Assembly: GCA_937883885.1 (NCBI GenBank)
Contig: CAKZXL010000915.1
Location: forward strand, 1 to 26,950
DNA length: 26,950 nt
Origin: an uncultured Aquincola sp.
GTDB lineage: Bacteria; Pseudomonadota; Gammaproteobacteria; Burkholderiales; Burkholderiaceae
Direction of reading: 5' to 3'
The position numbers and the translations under genes were made by a program. The notes under the pieces were generated by a model. The model saw only the letters and a program-made list of their open reading frames with translations, was not told the DNA's origin and did not search any database. Positions 1 through 7,964 of this stretch are shown here, in pieces (position 1 is the stretch's first letter; each line of letters opens with the position of its first letter).

Positions 1-141
1 ATGAACGTGCCGGGCGTGGGCGATGGCTCGTGGGCCTGGCGCTTCGAGTGGCAGCAGGTGCGGCCCGAGCATGGCCAGGCGCTGCATGAGCTGAGCCGCC
101 AGTACGGCCGGCTGCGCAGTTCGCCTCAACCGAAACGCTGA
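1..141 (+). CDS. malQ: 4-alpha-glucanotransferase, C-terminal fragment (partial at window edge)
   Basis: The first 46 codons visible are open from base 1 and end at a TGA at 139-141. The residues NVPGVGDGSWAWRFEW resemble the closing strand of glycoside hydrolase family 77 amylomaltase (MalQ), where a 'MNVPG...W.WR' segment sits near the C-terminus. MalQ transfers alpha-1,4-glucan segments between maltodextrins in the cytoplasm and usually belongs to glycogen or maltose gene sets, which would lie upstream of this window. The ATG at base 1 is presumably an internal methionine, so the start is not visible. The assignment rests on this short motif only. Confidence 0.75.
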   Translation: MNVPGVGDGSWAWRFEWQQVRPEHGQALHELSRQYGRLRSSPQPKR

Positions 142-198
142 ACCCGCTCCCGTGGCGGCGCTGATGCGCCCGGTGCGCAAGCGCATGCACGCTTCGTG

Positions 199-227
199 TT
201 ACGGGAAGACGCACGCGGCCCTAGACT
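199..227 (+). promoter_or_regulatory. possible promoter of the solute-binding protein gene
   Basis: A -10-like TAGACT at 222-227 is preceded at 17 bp by TTACGG (199-204), a poor -35. Transcription would begin near 235, shortly before the ribosome-binding site at 247-252. Only the -10 element is convincing. Confidence 0.3.
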
Positions 228-259
228 CCAGGCGCCTTCCCAACTCAAGGAGCCTGACG

Positions 260-1864
260 ATGTCGTTGAGTCCCTTTCGCCGGCGCGGCCCGGCCTTGTT
301 CGTGGCCGCGGCGGGCCTGGCGCTGGCCTTGCTCGCACCGGCGCAGGCGCAAACCCTGCGCTGGGCCGCCGCCGGCGACCCGCTGACGCTGGACCCTTAT
401 GCGCAGAACGAGCTGCTGACCAACAGCATCAACGGCCAGGTGTATGAGTTCCTGGTGGCGCGCGACAAGCAGCTGGAGATCGTGCCGCAGCTGGCCACCG
501 AGTGGAAGCAGGACGGCCCGATGAAGTGGGTCTTCAAGCTGCGGCCCAACGTGAAGTTCCATGACGGCCGGCCCTTCACCGCCGACGACGTGGTGTTCTC
601 GGTGGAGCGGGCCAAGCAGCCCACCTCGCAGATCGCGGTGTATGCCAATGCGCTGGGCACGGTGCGCAAGATCGACGAGCTGACGGTGGAGTTCACCACG
701 CCGCAGTTCGAGCCCATCTTTCTGCAAAAGCTCAACACCGTCTACATCATGAGCAAGGGCTGGGCGGAGCAGAACAATGCCACCGTCACGCAGAACTTTG
801 CCGCCAAGGAAGAGCACTACGCCGCCCGCAACGCCAACGGCACCGGGCCCTTCATGCTGGTCAGCCGCGCCCCGGGCGTGAAGACGGTGTACAAGCGCAA
901 CCCCAACTACTGGGGCCGCATCGAAGGCAACGTGCAGGACGTGGTGTACACGCCCATCGCCAGCGGTGCCACCCGCACCGCGGCGCTGATCTCGGGCGAA
1001 CTCGACTTCATGCTCGACCCGCCCCCCACCGACGTGGAACGGCTGCGCCGCACGCCGGGCGTCAAGATCATCGACGGGCCCGAGAACCGCATCATCTTCA
1101 TCGGCATGGACCAGGGCCGCGACGAGCTGCTCTACAGCAACGTCAAGGGCAAGAACCCGCTGAAGGACCTGCGGGTGCGCAAGGCGCTGTACCACGCCAT
1201 CGACATCGAGACCATCAAGACCAAGCTGATGAACGGCCAGGCCGTGCCCACCGGCGCGCTGGTCACTTCACCGCTGGGCACCCAGGGCGACCCCGACGTG
1301 CAGCGCCGCCTGCCCTACGACCTGGAGCTGGCCAGGAAGCTGATGGCCGAGGCCGGTTACCCCGACGGCTTCGAGATCACCTTCGACACGCCCAACGACC
1401 GCTACATCAACGACGAGCGCATCGCGATCACGCTGGCTTCGCAGTGGGCGCGCATCGGCGTCAAGGTGCGGGTGAATGCGCAGACCAAGTCGCTGTTTTT
1501 CAACAAGGTGGAAAAGCTCGACACCTCGATGTACCTGTTTGGCTGGGGCGGCTCCATCACCGACCCCGAGACCACCTTCACGCCCATCTACCGCAACCGC
1601 GGCGCCAAGGGCGTGGGCGAGTACAACCGGGGCAACTACAAGGACGACGAGCTGGACGCGCTGGCCGCGGCCTCCAGCAAGGAACAGGACCCGGCCAAGC
1701 GCAAGCAGCTGATCCGCCAGACCTTCCTGCGCCACAACGAGCAGGTGCGCCACATCCCGTTGCACTGGCAGATGATTCCGTGGGCGGCCCGCCCCGGCGT
1801 GGAAGTGACCCACCGCGCCGACAACTGGCTGGAATGGCGCTGGGTGACCGTGGGCAAGCCCTGA
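260..1864 (+). CDS. ABC transporter substrate-binding protein, family 5 (peptide/opine/nickel type)
   Basis: A 534-residue periplasmic solute-binding protein of the SBP_bac_5 (DppA/OppA-like) family. The ATG at 260 is chosen because AAGGAG lies 7 nt upstream (247-252) and the protein then begins with a typical signal peptide: basic MSLSPFRRR, a hydrophobic core, and a likely cleavage after AQA. The mature part shows the family signature: LTLDPYAQNELL, then FKLRPNVKFHDGRPFTADDVVFS, and later RKALYHAID and a C-terminal WGGSITDPETTF. The length is usual for the family. No permease or ATPase gene is visible here: upstream is malQ and downstream a convergent gene, so it is an orphan receptor within this window. 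Ligand unknown; a di- or oligopeptide is the default guess. Confidence 0.9.
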   Translation: MSLSPFRRRGPALFVAAAGLALALLAPAQAQTLRWAAAGDPLTLDPYAQNELLTNSINGQVYEFLVARDKQLEIVPQLATEWKQDGPMKWVFKLRPNVKFHDGRPFTADDVVFSVERAKQPTSQIAVYANALGTVRKIDELTVEFTTPQFEPIFLQKLNTVYIMSKGWAEQNNATVTQNFAAKEEHYAARNANGTGPFMLVSRAPGVKTVYKRNPNYWGRIEGNVQDVVYTPIASGATRTAALISGELDFMLDPPPTDVERLRRTPGVKIIDGPENRIIFIGMDQGRDELLYSNVKGKNPLKDLRVRKALYHAIDIETIKTKLMNGQAVPTGALVTSPLGTQGDPDVQRRLPYDLELARKLMAEAGYPDGFEITFDTPNDRYINDERIAITLASQWARIGVKVRVNAQTKSLFFNKVEKLDTSMYLFGWGGSITDPETTFTPIYRNRGAKGVGEYNRGNYKDDELDALAAASSKEQDPAKRKQLIRQTFLRHNEQVRHIPLHWQMIPWAARPGVEVTHRADNWLEWRWVTVGKP

Positions 1865-1984
1865 CTGCGCGGCGCGGCGGTCGCCAGGCCGTCAGAGCGT
1901 GAGAGTTTTTTGGGCGTGCTGAGCGGGCTTGAACGAAAGACCCACATGCTCTCGGTGGCCGAGATCGTCGGCTGCCATGCCGGC

Positions 1985-2704
1985 TCAGTCGTCTGCGCCG
2001 AAGTGGCGCCGCAGGCGGGTCAGCGCCGCCACCTGCGGATCTTCGGCATCGAACTGCGCGATATGCGCCGCCAGCCGGGCGCGGCATTGCGTGCGCACCT
2101 TGGACTGCCCGGCCTCGTCCATCCAGCGTGCGATGGCGCCCGACAGGTCGTCGCGGTGTGCCAGGCTCAGCGACAGCTTGCGCAGCAGGTTGGCGGCATA
2201 AGGCGGGCAGGCCAGCACCTCGGCCGCCAGCGTTGCGAATCGTGGACCGTCCAGCTCCAGTCGCGCCCGCGCCCGCCAGGTGATCGCCAGGGCCGCGCCG
2301 ATCTGCAGGTAAATCAGCGTCAGCACCGCCGAGGTAAGCACCAGCGGGGCCTGCATGAACAGGCAAACCGGCAGCAGCACAAACAGCGACAGCCAGATGC
2401 CAGCCACCCAGGGGCGCAGCGCCGCCAACACGGCGGGCACCTGCACCTGGCAAGGGGCTGCTGCGGCCACCGGGTCGCTCAGCCAGGGCACGCGCCATAC
2501 CGGTTCGAAGGGCCGCAGCGGGTGGCACATATAGGGTTCGCGGCCACGCAGCGTCCAGTCCCGCAGCCCGAAGCCGGCCTGCCAACGCCCGCGCAGGCCC
2601 CGCCGCAAAACGGCCTCGTCGGGGCGCAGCAACAGCAGGCAGTCCTTCAGGTAAAACGCAAGCAGCAGCGCCACCAGCCACTGCTCAGGATGGGGAACGT
2701 TCAC
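1985..2704 (-). CDS. hypothetical membrane protein paired with the DUF2167 gene
   Basis: A 239-residue protein that I do not recognise. The start is set at a GTG (2704) giving VNVPHPEQWLVALLL; an open frame continues further upstream but overlaps the real DUF2167 gene. There is no clear Shine-Dalgarno sequence, and the gene begins 19 bp after the upstream stop, so translation is probably coupled. Three hydrophobic stretches are visible: about residues 8-25, 97-116 and 120-143. Between the first two lies a soluble segment rich in Arg and Trp, and the C-terminal ~95 residues are hydrophilic and helical, ending in GADD. This suggests an inner-membrane protein with two cytoplasmic parts. Pairing with DUF2167 suggests a joint function, which is unknown. 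Confidence 0.65.
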   Translation of the reverse strand: MNVPHPEQWLVALLLAFYLKDCLLLLRPDEAVLRRGLRGRWQAGFGLRDWTLRGREPYMCHPLRPFEPVWRVPWLSDPVAAAAPCQVQVPAVLAALRPWVAGIWLSLFVLLPVCLFMQAPLVLTSAVLTLIYLQIGAALAITWRARARLELDGPRFATLAAEVLACPPYAANLLRKLSLSLAHRDDLSGAIARWMDEAGQSKVRTQCRARLAAHIAQFDAEDPQVAALTRLRRHFGADD

Positions 2705-2723
2705 GCGAGGTCTTGACCAGCGC

Positions 2724-3620
2724 TCAACCGGCCTTGCGGCTGAAGAGCTTGCGAATGCCTGCGAACAGGGCCACGACCGCCGCTGCGGCCAACTTCCAGC
2801 CTGCCGCCAGGGCGGCCAACAAGCCCTTGAACCAACCCCCCTTGACGGCCGCGGCAGCGGCGCCGCCCAGCACCAGCGCGCCCAGCCCGAACTCGGCGAT
2901 GTGGTCGCCCGGCTTGAACTCGTCGTAGCGCTCGCCCGCATTGAAGCGGAAGCTTGAGGCCAGCATGCCGCGCAGTTCCTGCACGTCGTGGTCCAGCGTT
3001 TCCTCGTCGGTGACGAGGGTCACGCTCTCATAGCCATGTCGCCCCAGTATGCGCATGGTGTAGTTCACCACCGGTCTGGGGCTGCTCGACGAATGCAGCC
3101 GCACACCCCATTCCAGTTGCTTGGATGCCTGGTCGTAGTGGGGCGGCACGGCCCAACCGTCGGTGAAGAGCTCGTCGATGCCGAGCTTGCGGCGTTCTTC
3201 GTTGGACGCGCGGTCACCGTCGCGCAGGCGCTTCAGCAGGGCATCCGCGTCAAGCTTCTCGTCGTCCTTGATGTAGCCTGATTCGACGAACGCGAACGTC
3301 GCCCACCAGTTGTCTTTCACTAGCACGGTTTGCCCGGACTCCGGCAAGTTGCCCGTGAGTTCCAGGAACTTGGCGCCATTGGCCTCCGGCAGGAGGCTTG
3401 CGGCCTTCGGGATGCCGAGCTGCGCCTTGTCGCCCACCCGCCCGGAGGCCGGGCCGCGCTGCCAGGGCAGCTGCGCGAAATCTCCATGCCGCGTCAGGTC
3501 TTCGGCCGCTTCGGCCGCTTCGGCCGGCGCGTCTGCTGCGTTCGTTTTGGCGCTGCAGGCGTTGCCGCCGCAGGCCAACCATGCTCCCAGGGCCACCGCC
3601 CCCACCCATTTGCGCATCAT
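2724..3620 (-). CDS. DUF2167 family membrane-anchored protein
   Basis: A 298-residue exported protein. The first of two consecutive ATG codons (3620) is preceded by AAGGAG with 6-nt spacing. The N-terminus is a signal sequence (MMRKWVGAVALGAWLACGG) with Cys residues at a possible but non-ideal lipobox. The central part resembles DUF2167: DNWWATFAFVESGYIKDDEKLDAD, an RRKLGIDELFTDGWAVPPHYD segment, then VNYTMRILGRHGYESVTLVTDE. The C-terminus has two hydrophobic Ala/Gly-rich segments (about 240-285) and ends with a basic tail, consistent with membrane anchoring. The family has no established function. It is followed after 19 bp by the unknown membrane protein gene, so the two probably form an operon. 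Confidence 0.8.
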   Translation of the reverse strand: MMRKWVGAVALGAWLACGGNACSAKTNAADAPAEAAEAAEDLTRHGDFAQLPWQRGPASGRVGDKAQLGIPKAASLLPEANGAKFLELTGNLPESGQTVLVKDNWWATFAFVESGYIKDDEKLDADALLKRLRDGDRASNEERRKLGIDELFTDGWAVPPHYDQASKQLEWGVRLHSSSSPRPVVNYTMRILGRHGYESVTLVTDEETLDHDVQELRGMLASSFRFNAGERYDEFKPGDHIAEFGLGALVLGGAAAAAVKGGWFKGLLAALAAGWKLAAAAVVALFAGIRKLFSRKAG

Positions 3621-3753
3621 CTTCAGCTCCTTGACGTGTCATTCGATGCCATTGGCAGCTTAGCTACACGATCAGGCCAATAGATGATCGATATTCACCA
3701 GCCCCCCAAGGGGGTTGGCCGTGCCGGCTGAAATGCCGAGGGGTCTTGCGCCG

Positions 3754-4131
3754 TCAGGTGCGGTGCGCCGCGACCGCGGCCGCGATCTCGGCCAGCAGCG
3801 AGTCCATCTCTTCCACCTCGAAGGGCTTGGGCAGCGAGCGCACGGTGTCGCCCAGCGTTTCCAGTCCGCGGGTCAGGGCGTAGCCGGAAGACAGCACCAC
3901 CCAGGTGCCCGGCTTTTGCGCCAGCACGGCGCGGGCGAGGTCCACGCCCGACATCGTGGGCAGGCTCACATCGGTGATGACGACGTCGCAGGCCTGCTTT
4001 TCGAAGGCGGCCAGCGCCGCTTCCGCGGTGGCGAACGACGTGACGACACGGTCGTCGGCCTCGAGCAGCAGCCCGATGGTCTCGCGCAACTCCTCGTTGT
4101 CCTCGACGTAGTAGATCTGCAGCGCAGGCAT
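3754..4131 (-). CDS. single-domain response regulator (CheY-like receiver)
   Basis: A 125-residue stand-alone receiver domain with no output domain. The conserved residues are present: acidic pair E10/D11 (YYVEDNEE), phospho-acceptor D54 (VVITDVSLP), Ser82 at the Thr/Ser switch position (VVLSSGY) and K102 (LPKPFEVEEM). It should be phosphorylated by a histidine kinase and act by protein contact, as CheY or a relay protein does. No kinase gene is in the window. It lies 87 bp downstream of the pseudopilin that closes the flagellar block, on the same strand, so a link with motility or surface behaviour is possible but unproven. No strong ribosome-binding site is visible before the ATG. Confidence 0.85.
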   Translation of the reverse strand: MPALQIYYVEDNEELRETIGLLLEADDRVVTSFATAEAALAAFEKQACDVVITDVSLPTMSGVDLARAVLAQKPGTWVVLSSGYALTRGLETLGDTVRSLPKPFEVEEMDSLLAEIAAAVAAHRT

Positions 4132-4218
4132 GGGAGTAGGGCCCGGTGGGGCGTGGTCAGCTTGACAACCCGCGGTTGTAGCACGGCCGCGCCGGCAGCG
4201 CCGCCGCGCGAGCCTGTT

Positions 4219-4722
4219 TCAGCAGCGGGGCAGGCCGGGCAGGTCGGCGCCCAGACCGCAGGCGCGGGCGCGGCCCGAAGCGGTCAGCTGCACCTCGGCG
4301 CTACGCTCGCCCACGCTCAGCCGGGCCACGACGCCGGGCGCGGCGCGGCCCATGCGGGCATCGAACACCGCCTGCTGGCGGTCGGTGGCCAGCTGCACGT
4401 CGGGGTGCGCGGCGGCGTCGTTGCGGCGCAGGGCGCAGGCGGGCAGGGTGGGGGCGGCGGGTTGCTGGCAATCGCAGCCCGGGGCCATGCTCACCGCATA
4501 GCACCACTGGGTGCCGCCGCGCAGGCTCACGTGCACGTCGCGGCCGGCCTGCACCGCGTCGAAGCGCGCCTGCTGCAGGTCGGCGGCCAGTTGCTCGGAG
4601 GCCGCCGCCAGCCGCTGGCGGGCGCTCAGGTCGGCATAAGAAGGCATGCCCAGCGCGGCAAGCAGGGCCACGATGGCCACGACCAGCAGCAGCTCGATGA
4701 AGCTGAAGCCGCGCGCACGCAT
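4219..4722 (-). CDS. GspH/FimT-type pseudopilin
   Basis: A 167-residue protein with a type III prepilin signal at its very N-terminus: short basic leader MRARG, cleavage expected after G5, mature start FSFIE with the conserved Glu at +5 (E10), then a hydrophobic helix (LLLVVAIVALLAALGMP). The following LSARQRLAAASEQLAADLQQARFDAVQ is typical of the GspH/FimT family of minor pilins. Several Cys residues follow (WCYAVSMAPGCDC, and near the C-terminus), probably disulfide-bonded in the periplasm. The ATG at 4722 has AAAGG 8 nt upstream. It starts 11 bp after the stop of the PilZ gene and appears to be the last gene of the fliS-fliT-pilZ operon. No other pilus gene is in the window. Confidence 0.85.
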   Translation of the reverse strand: MRARGFSFIELLLVVAIVALLAALGMPSYADLSARQRLAAASEQLAADLQQARFDAVQAGRDVHVSLRGGTQWCYAVSMAPGCDCQQPAAPTLPACALRRNDAAAHPDVQLATDRQQAVFDARMGRAAPGVVARLSVGERSAEVQLTASGRARACGLGADLPGLPRC

Positions 4723-4733
4723 GGGCCGGCCTT

Positions 4734-5504
4734 TCAGTCGAGCGCAAGCAGGCGCCGGCGCTTCTGGGTCTGGTCGATGTAGCGCTGCAGCGCGCGCTGG
4801 GCTTCGCCGTTCAGGCCGCTGAGCGAGCAGCCCAGGCGCAGGCCGCCGCTTTGCGGGTTGAGCGAGGTCACGTGGTGCAGCTGCAGCGTGGCTTCGAAGC
4901 GGGTGTGTGCATCCAGCTCGATGCGCGCGCCCTGCAGCCGCACGCCCGGGGGCAGCGGCGGCACGTCGTCGGGCAGGAAGATGGCGCAGCCGGTCAGGCT
5001 GACGTCCAGCACCCGCAGCGACAGCTGCATGTCGGGCAGGCTGGGGTGGCGCAAATGGGCCGACGGCGTGTTGCGCGCCACCGGCCGCACGCGGTAGCTG
5101 TTGCGGCGCTGGAAGCGGAACAGCTCGGTGGGCATCAGCGCCTGCAGCGCGCAGGCGCGGTGGCCATGCACCAGCAGCAGTTGCTGCAGGTCGAACTGCA
5201 GCTTCACATTGTCGAGGTAGCCCACCACGGTGGCTTCGCCGGCGTCCACCAGCGCCTGCAGCTGCGGGTCGGTGGCGTTGGCGCTGAAGCTGATCTTGCC
5301 GGCGGCCGTGTCCACGGTCCACACGGTGGTGGTGTACGCGCTGCCGTCGGGGGCACTCAGGTGCACGGTGGCGCCTTCGTCCATCAGCTCGCGCAGCAGC
5401 GCGGCCACCTGCTCGGGCGCGCTGACGCGGAAGCTGTCGCGCTCGTCGCCGCTCAGGGCATCAAGCGGCGCGGGCTGGGTATCGGGCGTCAGGGCGGACG
5501 ACAT
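4734..5504 (-). CDS. YcgR-like flagellar brake protein (PilZ domain)
   Basis: A 256-residue protein with an N-terminal YcgR-type beta-barrel domain (about 20-125) and a C-terminal PilZ domain (about 128-245). The two cyclic-di-GMP-binding signatures are visible: the arginine motif RRNSYR (133-138, fitting RxxxR) and DVSLTG (167-172, fitting [D/N]xSxxG). YcgR-family proteins slow or bias the flagellar motor when c-di-GMP is high. The start MSSALTPD at 5504 lies 14 bp after the fliT stop. Context (directly behind fliS-fliT and transcribed with them) fits a flagellar brake. The N-terminal 20 residues are low complexity and the start is not fixed by a strong ribosome-binding site. Confidence 0.85.
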   Translation of the reverse strand: MSSALTPDTQPAPLDALSGDERDSFRVSAPEQVAALLRELMDEGATVHLSAPDGSAYTTTVWTVDTAAGKISFSANATDPQLQALVDAGEATVVGYLDNVKLQFDLQQLLLVHGHRACALQALMPTELFRFQRRNSYRVRPVARNTPSAHLRHPSLPDMQLSLRVLDVSLTGCAIFLPDDVPPLPPGVRLQGARIELDAHTRFEATLQLHHVTSLNPQSGGLRLGCSLSGLNGEAQRALQRYIDQTQKRRRLLALD

Positions 5505-5518
5505 GGCGCGCTCGGGCT

Positions 5519-5860
5519 TCAATGCAGCGTCTGCGACTGACCGGACATCAGGTGGTCCAGGTCTTCGATCCAGGGCTCGGCCAGCACGCGGATCTCCGCG
5601 TCGTTGACCAGGATGCGCTGCATGATGCGGGTCTTGAGCTGCATCGATTCGGGCGGCAGCTTCTCGCTGCGGGCCGCGTGCTTGAGCTGCGAGATCAGCA
5701 GCACGCAGGCGCCTTCGAGCTTGAGCACCTGGTCCCAGTTGCCGGCCCGCGCTGCTTCGAGCATGTCGGCGCTGGCTCGCTCGATGGCTTCGTAGTAGGC
5801 GAGCAGCTTGTCGTTCATGGTGAGTGCGGCGTGCCGCCGATCGCAGAGAGGGAGGGTCAT
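5519..5860 (-). CDS. fliT: flagellar protein FliT-like (export chaperone/regulator)
   Basis: A small, largely helical protein in the fliT position. In enterobacteria FliT is the chaperone for the cap protein FliD and an inhibitor of FlhDC. Two starts are possible: an ATG at 5860 that overlaps the fliS stop codon as ATGA (113 residues), and an ATG at 5818 giving MNDKLLAYYEAIERASADML (99 residues), which looks more like the usual FliT N-terminus. I annotate the overlapping start because of the coupling, but the shorter form is nearly as likely; neither has a clear Shine-Dalgarno sequence. FliT sequences are poorly conserved, so position behind fliS is a large part of the evidence. Confidence 0.75.
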   Translation of the reverse strand: MTLPLCDRRHAALTMNDKLLAYYEAIERASADMLEAARAGNWDQVLKLEGACVLLISQLKHAARSEKLPPESMQLKTRIMQRILVNDAEIRVLAEPWIEDLDHLMSGQSQTLH

Positions 5861-6300
5861 CGGGCAGTCGAAGCCGCGGTGGTGGCCTGCGGTGCGATCG
5901 CCGCCCAGGCGTCACGCAGGGGCTCGATCAGGCGGCGGCATTCTTGAAGCGCCTGTTCGTCGTTGCGAAGGTTGGCCTGCGTCAGCCGCAGCGTGACGTA
6001 GGCATAAAGGTCGTTGAGGTCCGCGGCCAGGCCACCACCGGCTTCGAGGTTGAGGCCGCCTTTGAGGCCCTCTTCCACGATGCGCGCGGCGCGGCTGATC
6101 TCGCGGCCCTTGCGTTCGATGTCGCCGGCCAGCAGCGCACCACGCGCCTGGGCGATGGCGTCCATGAAGCCGTCGAACAGCATCGCCACCAGCCGGTGCG
6201 GATCGGCGGCTTCCACGCTCGTGTTCACGCCGACGGCGCGGTACATGTTGGCGATGGAGTGGGCGTGACCGAAGGGCGAAGCGGCGTGCGGTGCGTACAT
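5857..6300 (-). CDS. fliS: flagellin export chaperone FliS
   Basis: A 147-residue cytoplasmic chaperone that binds the C-terminal helix of flagellin and prevents premature polymerisation before export. Typical FliS features are visible: a YRAVGVNTSVEAADPHRLVAMLFDGFMDAI segment near residue 20, GDIERKGREISRAARIVEEGLKGGLNLEAGG in the middle, and LNDLYAYVTLRLTQANLRND further on. The C-terminal extension PQATTAASTAR is low complexity. The stop overlaps the next ATG (ATGA). A sigma-28-type promoter (6334-6361) lies about 35 bp upstream of the start, so fliS heads its own late transcript with fliT, the PilZ gene and the pseudopilin. Confidence 0.93.
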   Translation of the reverse strand: MYAPHAASPFGHAHSIANMYRAVGVNTSVEAADPHRLVAMLFDGFMDAIAQARGALLAGDIERKGREISRAARIVEEGLKGGLNLEAGGGLAADLNDLYAYVTLRLTQANLRNDEQALQECRRLIEPLRDAWAAIAPQATTAASTAR

Positions 6301-6333
6301 GATGCGGTTGGACGTTGCTGCTGCGATGAGCTG

Positions 6334-6361
6334 TTATCGGCCTGGGCGGCGAGTGACTTGA
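6334..6361 (-). promoter_or_regulatory. flagellar sigma-28 (FliA) promoter of fliS operon
   Basis: Read on the minus strand: TCAAGTC (6361-6355), 13 bp, then GCCGATAA (6341-6334). This is a full match to the FliA -10 and a good match to the -35, with the same spacing as the fliC2 and fliD candidates. The start site would be near 6327, leaving a leader of about 27 nt before the fliS ATG. Confidence 0.75.
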
Positions 6362-6414
6362 ACCTGCGGGCGGCCGTAATAAGTGCCTACTTCGGGTCTT
6401 TGGCGCGCCCCGCG

Positions 6415-7851
6415 TCAGGCCTTGTTCCAGGCCGCGATCTGGTTGCTGATGTAGGTGTTCAGCGAGTTCAGGTTGGACATCTTGGTGTCCAGCGCCGAGT
6501 ACTGCGCGCGCAGCCGCTTCTCGACGTCGTCCACGCGGTCCTGGGCCTTCTTGGTCTCGGTCTCGTTGCGGGTCAGGCTCTTGTTCAGCGCCTCGGTGCG
6601 GCTGGTCAGGGAGCCTTCCACGCTCAGCACCGAATCGCTGAACTTGCGCAGCTGGGTGCCGATGCCGCTGCGGCTGTTGTTGGTCAGGTCGGTGGCGGTG
6701 AACAGCTTGCGCACCTCGCCCAGGTTGGCCGTCAGGGCCTTGCTGAACTTGGCGTCGTCCACCGACAGCGTGCCATCGGCCTGCAGGCTCACGCCCACCG
6801 ACGACAGCGTCTGGTACACCGACGAGGCCGGCGAGCTGGCACCCACCAGGTTGCGCAGCTGCCGCTGCAGCGAGACGGCCGTGCTGTCACCCTGCAGCAT
6901 GCCGGCGGTCTTGGTGGCGTCGTCGTACTTGGTCTGCTTGGACAGCAGCGTGGTCAGCGTGTTGTAGGCCTTGGTGAAGTCGGTCAGCGCCTTCTTCACC
7001 TTCTCGGTGTCGGGGCTCACGGCCACGCTCACCGGGCTGGTGGTGGTGGCGCCCAGCGTCAGCGTCACGCCTTCCACCACGTTGGCCAGGGTGTTGCTGG
7101 CCGAGGTGACGGGCAGGCCGTTGACCTTGGCCTGCGCATCGCCGCCCGACTGCCGCAGCGTGGTGGCCGAGGCGGCATTGGGCGGGTCGAAGGCCAGGGC
7201 CGAGAGGCCCAGGTTGTCGGTGTTGGTGCCGTCGCCGTCGGTGGCGGTGATGCGAAAGCCGTTGGTGGTGCCGGTCTCGCGGGAGTTGATCACCAGCCGC
7301 GCGCCGCTGGCGTCGTTGAGGATGGAGGCATTGACCCCGGCCCCCAGCCCGTTGATCTTGTCGCGCAGCGTGCTCAGCGTGTCGGCCGCGGTCACCTCCA
7401 CGCTCAAGGTCTTGCCGCCGCTGTTGGGCGTGAAGTTGGTGTTGCCGGCATTCCAGCTGCCGATGTCGATGTTCAGCGTGCCGCTGCCCACCGGCGAGGT
7501 GGCGGCGGTGTACGGCTTGCTGGACACCGACTGGGCGGTGGCCAGCTGCTGCACTTCCACCGCATAGCTGCCCGCGCTGGCCCCGGTGGCGGTGCTCACC
7601 GCCACCGCATTGGCATTGGTGCTGCTGCCGTTCATCGAATTGAAGGTGCCCAGGCCGGCCAGCGTGACCGAGGCCGAGCGGAAGTCTTCCATCGCCGAGG
7701 TCAGCGAGCCGTAGGCCGAGATCTTGGCGTTGATGTCGGCGGCACGCGACTCCAGCTGGGTGACCGGCCGGCTTTCGATCTTCATCAGGCCGGTGATGAT
7801 GTCATCGACCTTGAGGCCGCTGCCTATGCCGATGGAGGTGACCGATGCCAT
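6415..7851 (-). CDS. fliD: flagellar filament cap protein FliD (HAP2)
   Basis: A 478-residue protein that forms the cap at the filament tip and helps flagellin subunits fold and insert. The N-terminus MASVTSIGIGSGLKVDDIITGLMKIE is the standard FliD start, with a coiled-coil segment near residues 30-60. A repeated beta domain follows, including VNGLPVTSASNTLANVVEGVTLTL, which matches the FliD 'LxG...S....dvipGVTLxL' motif. The C-terminus is a coiled coil (NKSLTRNETETKKAQDRVDDVEKRLRAQY...) ending NQIAAWNKA. The ATG at 7851 is chosen because of AAGGGGA upstream and conserved sequence from this point. It lies 113 bp downstream of fliC1 and 114 bp upstream of fliS. Confidence 0.96.
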   Translation of the reverse strand: MASVTSIGIGSGLKVDDIITGLMKIESRPVTQLESRAADINAKISAYGSLTSAMEDFRSASVTLAGLGTFNSMNGSSTNANAVAVSTATGASAGSYAVEVQQLATAQSVSSKPYTAATSPVGSGTLNIDIGSWNAGNTNFTPNSGGKTLSVEVTAADTLSTLRDKINGLGAGVNASILNDASGARLVINSRETGTTNGFRITATDGDGTNTDNLGLSALAFDPPNAASATTLRQSGGDAQAKVNGLPVTSASNTLANVVEGVTLTLGATTTSPVSVAVSPDTEKVKKALTDFTKAYNTLTTLLSKQTKYDDATKTAGMLQGDSTAVSLQRQLRNLVGASSPASSVYQTLSSVGVSLQADGTLSVDDAKFSKALTANLGEVRKLFTATDLTNNSRSGIGTQLRKFSDSVLSVEGSLTSRTEALNKSLTRNETETKKAQDRVDDVEKRLRAQYSALDTKMSNLNSLNTYISNQIAAWNKA

Positions 7852-7915
7852 GTTGTTCCCCTTGCTGATGTGTGCCTGCCAACGGCGCGCGGCCGGCACT
7901 CAGGCCGGCCCGTCG

Positions 7916-7943
7916 TTATTCGGTCATCCCCATGCCGACTTGA
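7916..7943 (-). promoter_or_regulatory. possible sigma-28 promoter of fliD
   Basis: On the minus strand TCAAGTC (7943-7937) is followed after 13 bp by CCGAATAA (7923-7916). The -35 is identical to that of fliS and the spacing is the same. The -10 deviates from GCCGATAA by an apparent one-base shift, so it is weaker. It overlaps the stem-loop at 7925-7954. Confidence 0.4.
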
Positions 7944-7954
7944 CCCTGGGGATG
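7925..7954. other. intergenic stem-loop between fliC1 and fliD
   Basis: A perfect 8-bp inverted repeat, CATCCCCA (7925-7932) and TGGGGATG (7947-7954), with a 14-nt loop. It begins 11 bp downstream of the fliC1 stop. No T-run follows on the minus strand, so it is not a classic intrinsic terminator; it could stabilise the 3' end of fliC1 mRNA or limit read-through into fliD. A second, GC-rich inverted repeat (GGCCGGC...GCCGGCC, 7891-7910) follows. Confidence 0.4.
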
Positions 7955-7964
7955 TAAGGCTTCG

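Noticed and set aside
1904..1910. Short T-run after the solute-binding protein gene as a terminator
   Set aside because: No stem of useful length stands directly before it; only 3-4 bp pairings are possible.
3702..3714. C6-AA-G5 hairpin downstream of the receiver-domain gene
   Set aside because: It can fold, but no T-run follows on the minus strand, so I do not call a terminator.
7891..7910. GGCCGGC...GCCGGCC inverted repeat between fliC1 and fliD as terminator
   Set aside because: GC-rich stem without a T-run in the direction of transcription.
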